Origin: Staphylococcus warneri
GTDB taxonomy: Bacteria; Bacillota; Bacilli; Staphylococcales; Staphylococcaceae
DNA: 64,000 nucleotides
Assembly (NCBI RefSeq): GCF_900636385.1
Contig: NZ_LR134269.1
Location: 2,108,001-2,172,000, forward strand
Direction: 5' to 3'
A program made the position numbers and the translations under genes. The notes below the pieces were generated by a model. The model ran no database searches, had not been told where the DNA came from, and saw only the letters and a list, made by a program, of their open reading frames with translations. Below, in pieces: positions 38,619-48,734 of the stretch. Numbering within the stretch: the first letter of the stretch is position 1; each line of letters starts with the position of its first letter.

Positions 38619-39932
38619 ATGTATAAAAAATTAACAACTTTATTTTTATTCTTTAGTGTTTTGAGTATTTGTATTACTAATCAAGTCCACGCAAAAAACA
38701 AAGAAATTAAAATAACCAATTACACAGTTAACGCTACTACCTCTGATAATACGGGGCATAGTATTTTACCTAATAGTAAAACCAACTTATTTTATTATGA
38801 TGAAAATGGAAAGAAAATTGATTTAAATGAAACCTATAGTGATGATAATGGCGAAATTAATAATATTTCCATAACTGTTCCTGAAAATATTAAACGATTG
38901 TACTTTAACCACAATTTAATAGATAAATCGCAGAACAGTGTCATAGATGAAAATGGCAAACAGAAAAGTTTAATTTCTAGTATAAGTATTCCTAATAATA
39001 ATGTAATAAATGGAAAGACTAATTACTTATTTGGTGGCAAAGATAAAGCTAACCAAAGTTTTACATACGTACAAACTTGGAACGCATTTCAAACTTTAAA
39101 AACTAAAGAGGAAAATAACATAAATTTCACTGTTAATGAACTCAATAAATATAAAGACAAAATATATACACCTTTTTCTTCAAATCCAATAAAAATAATG
39201 TATAAAAATTCTGAAAAACCAAGTGGAGCTCTAACTAAGAATAATGAGGATAAAAAGGGAATACTTGAGAAAGATGAACGATATTTACTAATTAATAATC
39301 CACCTATTTCAAATAATTATCAATTTTCTAAGCAGCTTGAAGATATAAAAATTAATTTAGCTCATGAATGGGCACATTGGAATATGTTTCAAGTAATAGG
39401 ACGAGAAGGAATGCCAAGTACTAATTATCAAAGCCATAATAGTTTTAATAGTGATGAACGTATTAGTTATAAAGAGGGATGGGGCGTCTTTCAAGCGAAT
39501 AGATATACATGGGGATATAATATGAATGTAAAATTGGATACCATGGTTCAGAAGGATAAAATTCAAGATCCTCAATATGGAAAAAAAGATCAACTGTTTG
39601 GCAAATCAACTAACTCTACCGTATATCATGTTATAAGAGATTTGTATGACTTAGATAATAATATAGAAGGAAAAGAAGATAAATATAATGTAGCTAAAGA
39701 TGTTTTTGGAGATAAAAGAAATTACTCTAATCAAGACCTCGAAAAATTATCAGATGGCTTATTGTATATAACAATGAAAGAGAGTAAAGCTACTACATTA
39801 GAAGAATATTTAAAATATCTTGATAATAACTTTGTTAATGATAAGCAAGGATTCACTCAAGTCCTTAATACTAATGGTCTAAATTCAAGTGGGCAATTCA
39901 CTTTAGACGAAAATAATAATAAAATTAATTAA
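38619..39932 (+). CDS. Secreted HExxH protein, putative gluzincin-type metalloprotease
   Basis: A 437-residue protein with a clear signal peptide (about 1-26, ending QVHA). The region to about residue 110 looks like a beta-sandwich; the rest is helical. HEWAH at 249-253 is a zinc HExxH motif in INLAHEWAHWNMFQ, and an EGWG at 286-289 (SYKEGWGVFQANR) gives a possible third ligand, as in several gluzincin-like families. No LPXTG or membrane anchor follows, so secretion is expected. It has GGAGAT upstream. I do not recognise the exact family; it may be a toxin, an evasion factor or a glycoprotease. Confidence 0.72.
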   Translation: MYKKLTTLFLFFSVLSICITNQVHAKNKEIKITNYTVNATTSDNTGHSILPNSKTNLFYYDENGKKIDLNETYSDDNGEINNISITVPENIKRLYFNHNLIDKSQNSVIDENGKQKSLISSISIPNNNVINGKTNYLFGGKDKANQSFTYVQTWNAFQTLKTKEENNINFTVNELNKYKDKIYTPFSSNPIKIMYKNSEKPSGALTKNNEDKKGILEKDERYLLINNPPISNNYQFSKQLEDIKINLAHEWAHWNMFQVIGREGMPSTNYQSHNSFNSDERISYKEGWGVFQANRYTWGYNMNVKLDTMVQKDKIQDPQYGKKDQLFGKSTNSTVYHVIRDLYDLDNNIEGKEDKYNVAKDVFGDKRNYSNQDLEKLSDGLLYITMKESKATTLEEYLKYLDNNFVNDKQGFTQVLNTNGLNSSGQFTLDENNNKIN

Positions 39933-39941
39933 ATTAACTAT

Positions 39942-39985
39942 AAATCCGAATGAATATTATTTTTCATTCGGATTTATAGTATTGT
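39942..39985. terminator. Bidirectional terminator after the HExxH gene
   Basis: AAATCCGAATGAA and TTCATTCGGATTT stem with an 8-base loop between two converging genes. Confidence 0.8.
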
Positions 39986-40012
39986 TCTATCTGTCTATAA
40001 AACTACCAACTA

Positions 40013-41626
40013 TTATTTAAATATATTTTGATATTGAACATAACCAGAGACATAATGTTCTATATCATCAATTCTAACTCTATAACCGTGATGTTTTATA
40101 AAGAAACTACCTAATATTCTAGCTGGATTTTTAAAATACATAGCTAATTCTGGATAGAAAAAGCCTGTTCTTTGATAATCTGCTCTAATATGGATAATTT
40201 CAATCAATTTCTGTTCATCAATCAATGATTCAACTAGCTCTCTATACCCTTCGGACTTAGCTTTTTGTATCAATCTATATGTTGCCATGAGCATTTCTAA
40301 AAATGTAGGGAAGGTTGTTTCACGATTTTTTATATAATCTAGTTCTGTACTTACATTTTTAATTCCAAATTCAAAGTATTTAGCTTCTGGGTTAATTTGT
40401 ACCAATTCATTTGTACAATAACCTAACCAATGGTCATGGTACTTCCAATAATCTTTAGCAATAAATTGATCAACTAAGCTTTTAACTGTATTCAACCATT
40501 TTTCATTGTGATCTTGTTGATACAATCGCATCAAAGCTAAAGCTGCCTCACCGTCATAATAAACAATTCTGAACTTTTCTTTAACAGATAAATCAGGATA
40601 ATTTAATACATGCGTAGTATCCCATGTGTTTTCATCTATCATTGCTAAGATACCATTTGCTACCTTTTGTGCTGCTTCAAGGAATCTTTCATTATTGTGG
40701 TTTTTCAAATATTCACATACTGCAAATATAAATGATGCATTTTGTCCTAATTTAATCTCATTTACATTTTTTGTATCATCAAAGACATACGCATTGCCAT
40801 TACTTTCATAAATATGATTTTCAATAACGTAATTAATAGCTTTTTCTGTGGAATTTAATGGCTCTCCTAGATAGTTTAATCCTTCAATTAACGCATAAGT
40901 GGATGACGAATGACGTAAAATATTGTAAAAGCCTATTTCTTTATCAAAATGAGGGAAATACCCGTAATTAAATTTTCCACTATCTTCCATCATATTTTCT
41001 AAAAAGTGTGCACTACTCTCTATCATTCCATCAATTTCTTCACTTAAATTATCTACTTTTCTTAATCCCTTTTTATAACCTTTTGAATGTAACTCATAAA
41101 CTTTTCCATCATCTAAAAAGTATGATTTAGTAAAAAATTTAATTACAGTTTTAGAATCATATAATTCATGTGAATACACACGTTTGTAATTTGTGTATTT
41201 TCTCATGTAATTGTTAATATTGTCTTCGGATAAAAATAATTCTTTCGATTTTTTATTTGGTCTAACAAAAGCATTTACATTTATTTCTTCTGGTAAAAAT
41301 GCAATGTTCCAGTTTTGATCTAGAGCAATACCAAAGTCAATATAATTACGTCTAGTATTAACCAATTCTTTTTTTAATATGTCAAATGGTATATATTCAT
41401 AATTTGTTACTATATCCACTTTAATCCAAGTTGGTAACTCACCTGCTTTTTTCTTGAATTTTTGACATAGCTTATTAATTTCGCGTTCCAAATAATTAGT
41501 TTTTTTCAAAAGTTTTACCTGTGCTTTAATAGATGGTTTCCCCAAGCTTATAAACACATAACCTTCAATACTTTCTTTACTATTAATTTCTTCTATTAAA
41601 TTTTTAATATTATTCTCAATTCCCAT
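40013..41626 (-). CDS. Conserved protein with helical repeat (alpha/alpha toroid-like) C-terminal domain
   Basis: A 537-residue cytoplasmic-looking protein with AATGGAGG before the ATG at 41626. Residues 1-150 form an alpha/beta part (EGYVFISLGKPSIKAQ, RRNYIDFGIALDQNWN, AFLPEEINVNAF). From about residue 190 regularly spaced helices with YDGEAALALMRLY, NASFIFAVCEYL, TFLEMLMATYRLI and RHSSSTYALIEGLNYL resemble the inner helices of an (alpha/alpha)6 toroid, as in glucuronyl epimerases, LanC-like or glycoside-degrading enzymes. I do not recognise the family. It lies directly downstream of the adhesin gene, where S. aureus has the adhesin glycosyltransferases sdgA/sdgB, so a role in surface modification is conceivable. 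Confidence 0.65.
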   Translation of the reverse strand: MGIENNIKNLIEEINSKESIEGYVFISLGKPSIKAQVKLLKKTNYLEREINKLCQKFKKKAGELPTWIKVDIVTNYEYIPFDILKKELVNTRRNYIDFGIALDQNWNIAFLPEEINVNAFVRPNKKSKELFLSEDNINNYMRKYTNYKRVYSHELYDSKTVIKFFTKSYFLDDGKVYELHSKGYKKGLRKVDNLSEEIDGMIESSAHFLENMMEDSGKFNYGYFPHFDKEIGFYNILRHSSSTYALIEGLNYLGEPLNSTEKAINYVIENHIYESNGNAYVFDDTKNVNEIKLGQNASFIFAVCEYLKNHNNERFLEAAQKVANGILAMIDENTWDTTHVLNYPDLSVKEKFRIVYYDGEAALALMRLYQQDHNEKWLNTVKSLVDQFIAKDYWKYHDHWLGYCTNELVQINPEAKYFEFGIKNVSTELDYIKNRETTFPTFLEMLMATYRLIQKAKSEGYRELVESLIDEQKLIEIIHIRADYQRTGFFYPELAMYFKNPARILGSFFIKHHGYRVRIDDIEHYVSGYVQYQNIFK

Positions 41627-41774
41627 ATTTACCTCCATTTTCAACATTTATGTATGTATTATTCATTATAACAACTATAACTTAATTATATAGTTCTTTA
41701 TTAAAATTTTAAATAAAGCCAGGTCTAATAGACCTGGCTTTATCAACATTTTATATGTTGAATAATATTAATTA

Positions 41775-44700
41775 TTATTTGTTGTCTACATCTTTTTTAC
41801 GGCGTCTACCGAATAAGAATAATGATCCTAATCCAGCGAATAATGAACCGAATAAAGTAGCACTATTTTGATTTGAATTTTCACCAGTTTCCGGTAATGC
41901 TTCATCATCCGCATTATCTTTATCCGCATCTGCATCAGAGTCTGCATCCGCATCGGCATCTGCATCGGCGTCGGCGTCAGCATCCGCATCAGCATCAGAG
42001 TCTGCATCCGCATCGGCATCTGCATCTGCATCAGAGTCTGCATCCGCATCGGCATCTGCATCTGCATCAGAGTCTGCATCTGCATCGGCATCGGCATCTG
42101 CATCTGCGTCAGCATCCGCATCTGCGTCTGCATCTGCATCCGCATCAGAATCGGCATCGGCATCCGCATCAGAGTCAGCATCTGCATCCGCATCGGCGTC
42201 TGCATCGGCATCCGCATCAGAATCGGCATCGGCATCTGCATCCGCATCAGAATCGGCATCGGCATCTGCATCCGCATCAGAATCGGCATCGGCATCCGCA
42301 TCAGAATCGGCATCGGCATCCGCATCAGAATCGGCATCGGCATCCGCATCAGAATCGGCATCGGCATCCGCATCAGAATCGGCATCGGCATCCGCATCAG
42401 AGTCAGCATCTGCATCCGCATCGGCGTCTGCATCGGCATCCGCATCAGAATCGGCATCGGCATCCGCATCAGAATCTGCATCGGCATCCGCATCAGAATC
42501 TGCATCAGCATCCGCATCAGAGTCGGCATCGGCGTCAGAGTCGGCATCGGCGTCAGCATCCGCATCAGAATCTGCATCGGCATCTGCATCGGCGTCAGAG
42601 TCGGCGTCAGCATCCGCAGCTGCGTCAGCATCCGCATCTGCGTCAGCATCCGCATCAGAATCTGCATCGGCATCTGCATCCGCATCGGCGTCAGCATCGG
42701 CATCTGCGTCAGAGTCGGCATCTGCGTCAGCATCCGCATCTGCGTCGGCATCTGCATCCGCATCGGCGTCGGCATCTGCATCCGCATCGGCATCCGCGTC
42801 GGCGTCAGAATCTGCATCCGCGTCGGCATCCGCATCAGAATCAGCATCGGCATCCGCATCAGAATCAGCATCTGCATCTGCATCTGCATCGGCGTCCGCA
42901 TCAGAATCTGCATCGGCGTCGGCATCAGCGTCGCTGTCATCACCATCAGCAGAACCGTTTCCATGTTTCATTATATTTTCATTATCCCAGTAATAAGATC
43001 TGAAATTATTATTATTATCATAATTCGTTTCGGTTACTCGTGTTTTAACATTATTATTACTTTCATCATAATGTCCATCTACTATTATAATGTATGCTTT
43101 ATTTGTATCTCCAAATTTAACATTTATTGAATTATTTCCAGTATCTGAAATCCACCCATCAAAATCACTAGTAACATCTACTAAATTGGTATCTTGAGGG
43201 TTAACATAGTAACTCTCTGCTAATTTAGAGACATCTTTAACTTCGTAAACTTTAATATTTGTGTTTTCTATGTTTACTTTAGCACTACTTTCATCAATAT
43301 TATCAGTATGTCCCTGAATATTTACATTCATATTTCTAAGATTATGTTCCATTGGATTAACATAGATAGTTTGTTTATACTCATTCAAACCTGATGTTTT
43401 ATCGATCTTAGTGATGAATGAACTTATATTTGCACCCTGCACGTCATTCTGTCCTTGAACTGGAGAACTATATTCAATATTTATACTTGATTCATAATTT
43501 TCTCCTGCAATTTCAAAATTTAAAGGATATTCCCCACTAAAAGGTGTATTTTTTCTATCTGTCCAAATTGGTAGCTCAAATCTACCTTTTACATTTTGTT
43601 TATTATTTACAAAATCAGTAAATATATATTTTCCTTCTTTATTTAAAGTATCGTAAGTTCCAGTAGCAACAATATCTCCATTTGCATTCTTTAAGTCAGG
43701 TAACTTCATAGTATTATTTGCATTACTATAATCGATGTCTCCATCTATAGTTATGTTTTTTGGTATTTTAAAGGTAAAATAGTCTCCAGATTTAACGCTA
43801 TCTTCTATGTTGAAGGAAGTGTTCAACTTAGTATTTCCACTATGATTTGGATCAATTGTCTTATTATCGAAATTGAATTGATCAACACTCACTTTATTAT
43901 TTACATTTGTTCCACTAGTTTCAGCTGTCAATCTTTTCATTTCTATTCTATTATTTGGTTTTGAAGTACCTTCAATTGAACGTGTTGTGACATAAGTATT
44001 TTCTGATTCCTTTTTATTGGAATAATCTTGTGCTAAAGCACTTACTAATGTGTCTTCGTCTAGATTATTATAATCTAAGTCTAATTTTTCAACTTGTGCC
44101 TTTGTTTCTTCTTGACTTGTATTATTTACATTAGCAATATAGTTTGTTAACGCTTCTTGTTTATCTTGAGTTGTTGATGCCTTTTGAATATCATTTACTA
44201 CTGTATCAAAATCTTGTGTTGTATTTGTTTCTAATGATTTTTGAGATTGAGTTGTATGTTGAGATACTTGTTTTGTAGTCGTTTCTTGAGAATAAGTTTG
44301 GTTCGATTCTGGAGCTTGATCTGTAATTATTTTAGATGTTGATGCTTCTTTTGTTTTCTCAGCTTTTGGTTCTTCTTCTGTTGTTGGTGCTTCTTTGGTT
44401 GTTTCTTCTTCTTTAGTCGTGTCGGCTTTTGGTTTTTCCGCAGTTGCTGGCGCTTCTTTTGTTGTATCAACTTTTGGTTCTTCTGCTGTTGCTGGCGCTT
44501 CTTTTGTTTTCTCAGCTTTTGGTTCTTCTGCTGTTGCTGGCGCTTCTTTTGTTTTCTCAGCTTTTGGTTCTTCTGCTGTTGTTAACGCTTCTGAAGTAAT
44601 TGCTTCATTTGTTACATCAACTTGTTCAGGGTTGACATTATTGTTAGTTGCTTGTTCATTTGTTTGGACGCCACCTTTTTGTTTAACACTATCTTGAGAG

Positions 44701-44882
44701 GCTGTATCTTCGTTAGATTGAGTAGATTCTTCAGTACTTGTCTTCTCAGAAGCATGTGCTTCATTATTACCAATACCGAATACTAATGTGGCACCGACTA
44801 ATATTGATGCCGTCCCCACTGTAAAACGTCTAATTGAATATTTGTTAAGTTTGTTTGGTAAAAAATCCATTCTTTTATTCAT
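41775..44882 (-). CDS. Cell-wall anchored MSCRAMM adhesin with Asp-Ala repeat stalk
   Basis: A 1035-residue surface protein. N-terminus: YSIRK-type signal ([19 protein letters not shown]). Residues about 95-190 hold a 15-residue repeat ([15 protein letters not shown] type). An A region (about 230-670) has a ClfA/SdrG-like fold: [11 protein letters not shown] corresponds to the TYTFTDYVD latch region, and there is no B-repeat part as in SdrC/D/E, so it is Clf-like. The stalk (about 650-985) is (DA)n with interspersed DS, followed by LPETG, membrane helix and RRRKK tail for sortase A. Likely binds host matrix protein; ligand unknown. No terminator-less operon partner upstream. Confidence 0.9.
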   Translation of the reverse strand: MNKRMDFLPNKLNKYSIRRFTVGTASILVGATLVFGIGNNEAHASEKTSTEESTQSNEDTASQDSVKQKGGVQTNEQATNNNVNPEQVDVTNEAITSEALTTAEEPKAEKTKEAPATAEEPKAEKTKEAPATAEEPKVDTTKEAPATAEKPKADTTKEEETTKEAPTTEEEPKAEKTKEASTSKIITDQAPESNQTYSQETTTKQVSQHTTQSQKSLETNTTQDFDTVVNDIQKASTTQDKQEALTNYIANVNNTSQEETKAQVEKLDLDYNNLDEDTLVSALAQDYSNKKESENTYVTTRSIEGTSKPNNRIEMKRLTAETSGTNVNNKVSVDQFNFDNKTIDPNHSGNTKLNTSFNIEDSVKSGDYFTFKIPKNITIDGDIDYSNANNTMKLPDLKNANGDIVATGTYDTLNKEGKYIFTDFVNNKQNVKGRFELPIWTDRKNTPFSGEYPLNFEIAGENYESSINIEYSSPVQGQNDVQGANISSFITKIDKTSGLNEYKQTIYVNPMEHNLRNMNVNIQGHTDNIDESSAKVNIENTNIKVYEVKDVSKLAESYYVNPQDTNLVDVTSDFDGWISDTGNNSINVKFGDTNKAYIIIVDGHYDESNNNVKTRVTETNYDNNNNFRSYYWDNENIMKHGNGSADGDDSDADADADADSDADADADADADADSDADADADSDADADADADSDADADADADADADADADADADADADADADADSDADADADADADADADADSDADADADADADAAADADADSDADADADADSDADADADADSDADADSDADADADSDADADADSDADADADSDADADADADADADADSDADADADSDADADADSDADADADSDADADADSDADADADSDADADADADSDADADADADSDADADADADADADADSDADADADSDADADADADADADADADADADADADSDADADADADADSDADADADADADSDADADADADADADADADADSDADADKDNADDEALPETGENSNQNSATLFGSLFAGLGSLFLFGRRRKKDVDNK
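41926..42936 (-). repeat. Hexanucleotide coding repeat of the adhesin stalk
   Basis: About 1 kb of GAYGCN/GAYTCN hexamers encoding Asp-Ala and Asp-Ser, mostly grouped as SDADAD or [11 protein letters not shown] block of about 100 bp (42136-42236) recurs identically 228 bases later (42364-42464). Such repeats change length by recombination or slippage. They also open long frames on the other strand and frames, which are not genes. Confidence 0.9.
44345..44590 (-). repeat. 45-bp tandem repeat in the adhesin N-terminal part
   Basis: Tandem copies of a 45-bp unit encode [15 protein letters not shown] and variants ([22 protein letters not shown]). Several copies are nearly identical at DNA level, so the number of copies can vary among strains. 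Confidence 0.8.
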
Positions 44883-45258
44883 TTACTTCCCTCCAAAGTA
44901 TATATATTTATATGTAATAAACATTTTATTCTTATGTTTATTACACAACATGATAATATACCAATCAATGTTTTGCAATATATATTATTTTGTAAATATT
45001 ATAATAAATTTTGAGTTTTTTGTATTTTTTGTATTTGAAATTATTTAAAACTATATTTTATAATATCGTTTATACTTAAGGTTTTGAAATATTGCATTTA
45101 ACAAATAAAAATTATCAATTCTTATAAACAACAAAAAACTCAAACAAGTTTTATATAATGTAGATATTTAGAAATTAGTATATTTTCCACCTAATCTTTA
45201 ATATCTATTTAATACTTGTTTGAGTTGCTTTTAATCATTTTCTATTTTAGTTGTGCTT
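44883..45258. other. Gap between adhesin and azo1
   Basis: It holds the adhesin promoter zone (extremely AT-rich) and the azo1 terminator: CAACTCAAACAAGT and ACTTGTTTGAGTT (45225 to 45132) with a long loop and T-run on the minus strand. No gene is seen. Confidence 0.6.
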
Positions 45259-45825
45259 TTATTTTAAATGGTCATATGGACTATTATTTACGAAAGAAAC
45301 AATTTGATCTACAAATAATCTGGCACGTAACTGGAATTCATCATCTTCTAAATATAATGTGCCATCATCTAATTTAGCGTAATCACTATCATGCGTAGCA
45401 ATTTGTGTAGGTACAGCTATGCCTAATAAACTTCTCACGATAATTCTTAAATGTGATAGTGGTTCAGAACTTACAATACCACCACTATTTCCAATCAATC
45501 CAACAGGTTTCATTTTAAAGTAATCCATATTCAAGTGGTCTAATGCATTTTTTAAAATACCTGAAAATGAACCGTGGTAATTAGGTGTTCCTAATATGAA
45601 GAAATCCGCTTCCATAGCCTTACTTTGTAGTAAATCAACATTATTTTTAATCTCTTCAGTCGCTTGTGTTGTCCCTGCAAAATCAAGTTGATGTATAGGA
45701 TTTTTCGCTAATTCAAAAATCTCCAACTCTACACCATGTTCTTCGAATTGACCTTGTAAATATTGGGACAATGCGTGTGTATGAGATCCTAATTGTGCAC
45801 TGCCGATAATTGCTAGTCCTTTCAT
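45259..45825 (-). CDS. azo1: FMN-dependent NADPH azoreductase
   Basis: A 188-residue flavodoxin-fold protein almost the same as S. aureus Azo1: [16 protein letters not shown] as phosphate loop, [26 protein letters not shown] and [30 protein letters not shown]. It reduces azo dyes and quinones with NADPH in the cytoplasm. AAAGGAGATA precedes the ATG. The gene sits upstream of sdr-type adhesins in S. aureus too, which anchors the synteny. Confidence 0.93.
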   Translation of the reverse strand: MKGLAIIGSAQLGSHTHALSQYLQGQFEEHGVELEIFELAKNPIHQLDFAGTTQATEEIKNNVDLLQSKAMEADFFILGTPNYHGSFSGILKNALDHLNMDYFKMKPVGLIGNSGGIVSSEPLSHLRIIVRSLLGIAVPTQIATHDSDYAKLDDGTLYLEDDEFQLRARLFVDQIVSFVNNSPYDHLK

Positions 45826-45851
45826 TATCTATATCTCCTTTGTCGATTATA

Positions 45852-46718
45852 TTATTTTTTCTGATCAATCAATTTCATTATAGCTTTACCAACACCGCTA
45901 TTTTCATTAGTGTCAGTAGTGTATGTTGCAATTGCTTTCACTTCCGGTGCAGCATTTTCCATTGCAACAGGATAGCCAACACGTTCTAACATAGACATAT
46001 CATTCAAATTGTCACCGAGCGCCATCACGTTTTCCATTTTCACACCTAAACGTTCTGCGATTGTTTCTAACGCAATACCTTTTTGTGCATCTGAGTGGGT
46101 AATCTCCAAATTCCCTCTTGAAGAAGACGATATAGCTAAGTTAGGTGACGTTGCAAGTTCTTGCCCAACACGATCCATTTTTCCTAAATCAGGATTAAAG
46201 GCTAACACTTTCATTATTAACTCACCAGGGATGTCCTCTATCGCATCATAGCTATCAACAACTTTTAAAGTTCCATTATCAATACGTTTTTGAATACCAT
46301 TTTTAATTTTTTCAACATCTGCTTTTTGACCTGCTCTCTCAGCAATATCAATATAAATATCCAAATCACGTTGTGGATCTTCAGTATAAATACCTCTATT
46401 AGTATAGATTTGGTAATAAATACCTTCTTCTTTTAATTTTGAAGTAACTTTGTGTACTAATTCATGATTCAAATGAGAGGTACTCATTATATTGAATGTT
46501 TCATCTCGAACCTCTGCCCCATTCAAGCAAATATAAGGCACTTTCAAATCTGTTTCAGCTACTGGTGTGTTAGCTTCATAAAATGCTCTTCCTGTCGCTA
46601 TGACTACAGTAATACCTTGTTCTTGGGCATATCGAATTGCTTGCTGATTTTCTTCTGAAATTTCGTGTGCCGCGTTTAATAACGTACCATCCATGTCTGT
46701 TGCTATTAACTTAATCAT
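45852..46718 (-). CDS. Cof-type HAD phosphatase
   Basis: A 288-residue HAD class IIB hydrolase (Cof/YidA type) with motif I ATDMDGTLLN, motif II VVIATGRAFYEA, motif III/IV KGIALETIAERLG...MALGDNLNDMSML. A C2B cap lies between II and III. Members dephosphorylate sugar phosphates, FMN or PLP with broad specificity. AGGTTAACG before the start. Confidence 0.88.
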   Translation of the reverse strand: MIKLIATDMDGTLLNAAHEISEENQQAIRYAQEQGITVVIATGRAFYEANTPVAETDLKVPYICLNGAEVRDETFNIMSTSHLNHELVHKVTSKLKEEGIYYQIYTNRGIYTEDPQRDLDIYIDIAERAGQKADVEKIKNGIQKRIDNGTLKVVDSYDAIEDIPGELIMKVLAFNPDLGKMDRVGQELATSPNLAISSSSRGNLEITHSDAQKGIALETIAERLGVKMENVMALGDNLNDMSMLERVGYPVAMENAAPEVKAIATYTTDTNENSGVGKAIMKLIDQKK

Positions 46719-46795
46719 TCGTTAACCTCGTTTCATACTATATAGTATTCATTATATTAAAGATTCGTGGATTGACAATGACTTACCTTACTACT

Positions 46796-47317
<522 letters not shown>

Positions 47318-47368
47318 TCACTTGTGTTACAATACTCACTGTCTATCTTAACATTTGGAGAAGTGAAT

Positions 47369-47977
47369 ATGAATAAACCATTTATCGCAATTGAAGGTCC
47401 AATCGGTGTTGGAAAATCTTCTCTTGCTCACAAATTAAGTCAATCCTTAGATTTTTATGAAGAAAAAGAAATTGTCGATGAAAATCCATTTTTATCTGAC
47501 TTTTATGATGACATTTCAAAATGGAGTTTCCAAACAGAAATGTTCTTTTTATGTAATAGATATAAACAGTTTAAAGATATCGAGTCAATTCACAAAGGTA
47601 TAGTAAGTGATTATCACATTTATAAAAATAAAATCTTTGCTAAAAATACATTAGACCGTCATGAATTCAATAAATTCTCACGTATATATGACATTTTAAC
47701 CGAAGATTTAACAATGCCAAATACAATAATCTTTTTAGATGCAGAATTAGATGTATTAAAACACAGAATTGCTAAAAGAAATCGTAGTTTCGAACATCAA
47801 ATCGAAGATGATTATTTACTTGCTTTGAAACGTGACTATCATACTTTTTATAGTTCTTTAAAAGATAGTGATGTTCAAGTATTACACATCAACACGTCAA
47901 ATATGGATTTTGTCACTAATGACAAAGATTATCAAGAGATACTTACTCAGGTAAAATCAATGATTGGAGATAAATAA
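47369..47977 (+). CDS. Deoxynucleoside kinase (dGK/dCK family), first copy
   Basis: A 202-residue kinase that phosphorylates a purine deoxynucleoside; P-loop IEGPIGVGKSSLAHK at 7-21 and an ENPFLSDFYDDISKWSFQTEMFFL segment for substrate binding. The usual DRS triplet is DYH here (SDYHIYKNKIF), a deoxyguanosine-kinase-like variation. It overlaps nothing but ends one base before the second kinase. In lactobacilli the equivalent tandem genes form a heterodimeric dAK/dGK; a similar pairing is plausible. Confidence 0.9.
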   Translation: MNKPFIAIEGPIGVGKSSLAHKLSQSLDFYEEKEIVDENPFLSDFYDDISKWSFQTEMFFLCNRYKQFKDIESIHKGIVSDYHIYKNKIFAKNTLDRHEFNKFSRIYDILTEDLTMPNTIIFLDAELDVLKHRIAKRNRSFEHQIEDDYLLALKRDYHTFYSSLKDSDVQVLHINTSNMDFVTNDKDYQEILTQVKSMIGDK

Positions 47978-47978
47978 A

Positions 47979-48641
47979 ATGAATTCATTTAACATACCAC
48001 AAGACGCCATAATCACAATTGCAGGTACAGTTGGTGTCGGTAAGTCTACCCTCACTCAAGCTTTAGCAAATAAGTTAAATTTTAAAACCTCATTTGAAAA
48101 CGTAGATCATAATCCCTATTTGGATAAATTCTATCAAGATTTTGAGCGTTGGAGCTTTCATTTACAAATCTACTTTTTAGCAGAACGTTTTAAAGAGCAA
48201 AAACGTATGTTTGAGTATGGCGGCGGGTTTGTACAAGACCGTTCTATATATGAAGATGTAGGTATCTTTGCCAAAATGCATGAAGAACAAGGAACTATGA
48301 GTAAAGATGATTTCAGAACTTATTCAGAACTATTTAATGCCATGGTCATGACACCTTATTTTCCAAAACCAGATGTTCTTATTTATTTGGAATGTGATTA
48401 TGATGAAGTCATTGAACGTATCAAACAACGTGGTCGTGAAATAGAAATTGATACCAACCCTGAATATTGGCAAAAATTATTTGACCGTTACGATCATTGG
48501 ATTAATAACTTTAATGCTTGTCCAGTCGTTCGCGTGAATATCAATGAATATGATATTCATAACGACCCCGACACACTAAATCCTATTATCGATAAAATTG
48601 CACATGTTATCGATACGTATCGTCAATTTGACCCAAGATAA
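47979..48641 (+). CDS. Deoxynucleoside kinase (dAK-like), second copy
   Basis: A 220-residue paralogue of the preceding gene. P-loop IAGTVGVGKSTLTQ, substrate loop NPYLDKFYQDFERWSFHLQIYFL and intact QDRSIYEDVGIFAK (DRS). GGAG nine bases before the ATG lies in the end of the first gene, so the two are translationally coupled (one base between). Deoxyadenosine salvage is the likely role. Confidence 0.9.
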   Translation: MNSFNIPQDAIITIAGTVGVGKSTLTQALANKLNFKTSFENVDHNPYLDKFYQDFERWSFHLQIYFLAERFKEQKRMFEYGGGFVQDRSIYEDVGIFAKMHEEQGTMSKDDFRTYSELFNAMVMTPYFPKPDVLIYLECDYDEVIERIKQRGREIEIDTNPEYWQKLFDRYDHWINNFNACPVVRVNINEYDIHNDPDTLNPIIDKIAHVIDTYRQFDPR

Positions 48642-48659
48642 CCAAAAACCAAATAGATA

Positions 48660-48718
48660 AGCTCCCAACATTAGTAACCACATCTATAGTGGCCACAAAG
48701 TCGGGAGCTTTTTTTTAT
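48660..48718 (+). terminator. Terminator of the dNK operon
   Basis: AAGCTCCC and GGGAGCTT outer stem with an inner GTGGCCAC palindrome; followed by TTTTTTTT. Confidence 0.85.
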
Positions 48719-48734
48719 TTAATAAATACTAACA

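Noticed and set aside
41828..43003. Long open frames on both strands over the adhesin stalk (Met/Arg/Gln/Pro-rich and His/Arg/Gln/Pro-rich)
   Set aside because: They are by-products of the 6-bp repeat, which contains no stop in several frames. They lack ribosome sites and have monotonous composition.
44395..44697. Plus-strand 100-codon frame over the adhesin N-terminal repeats
   Set aside because: Complement of a tandem 45-bp repeat, no ribosome site, Val/Ser/Ala-rich shadow.
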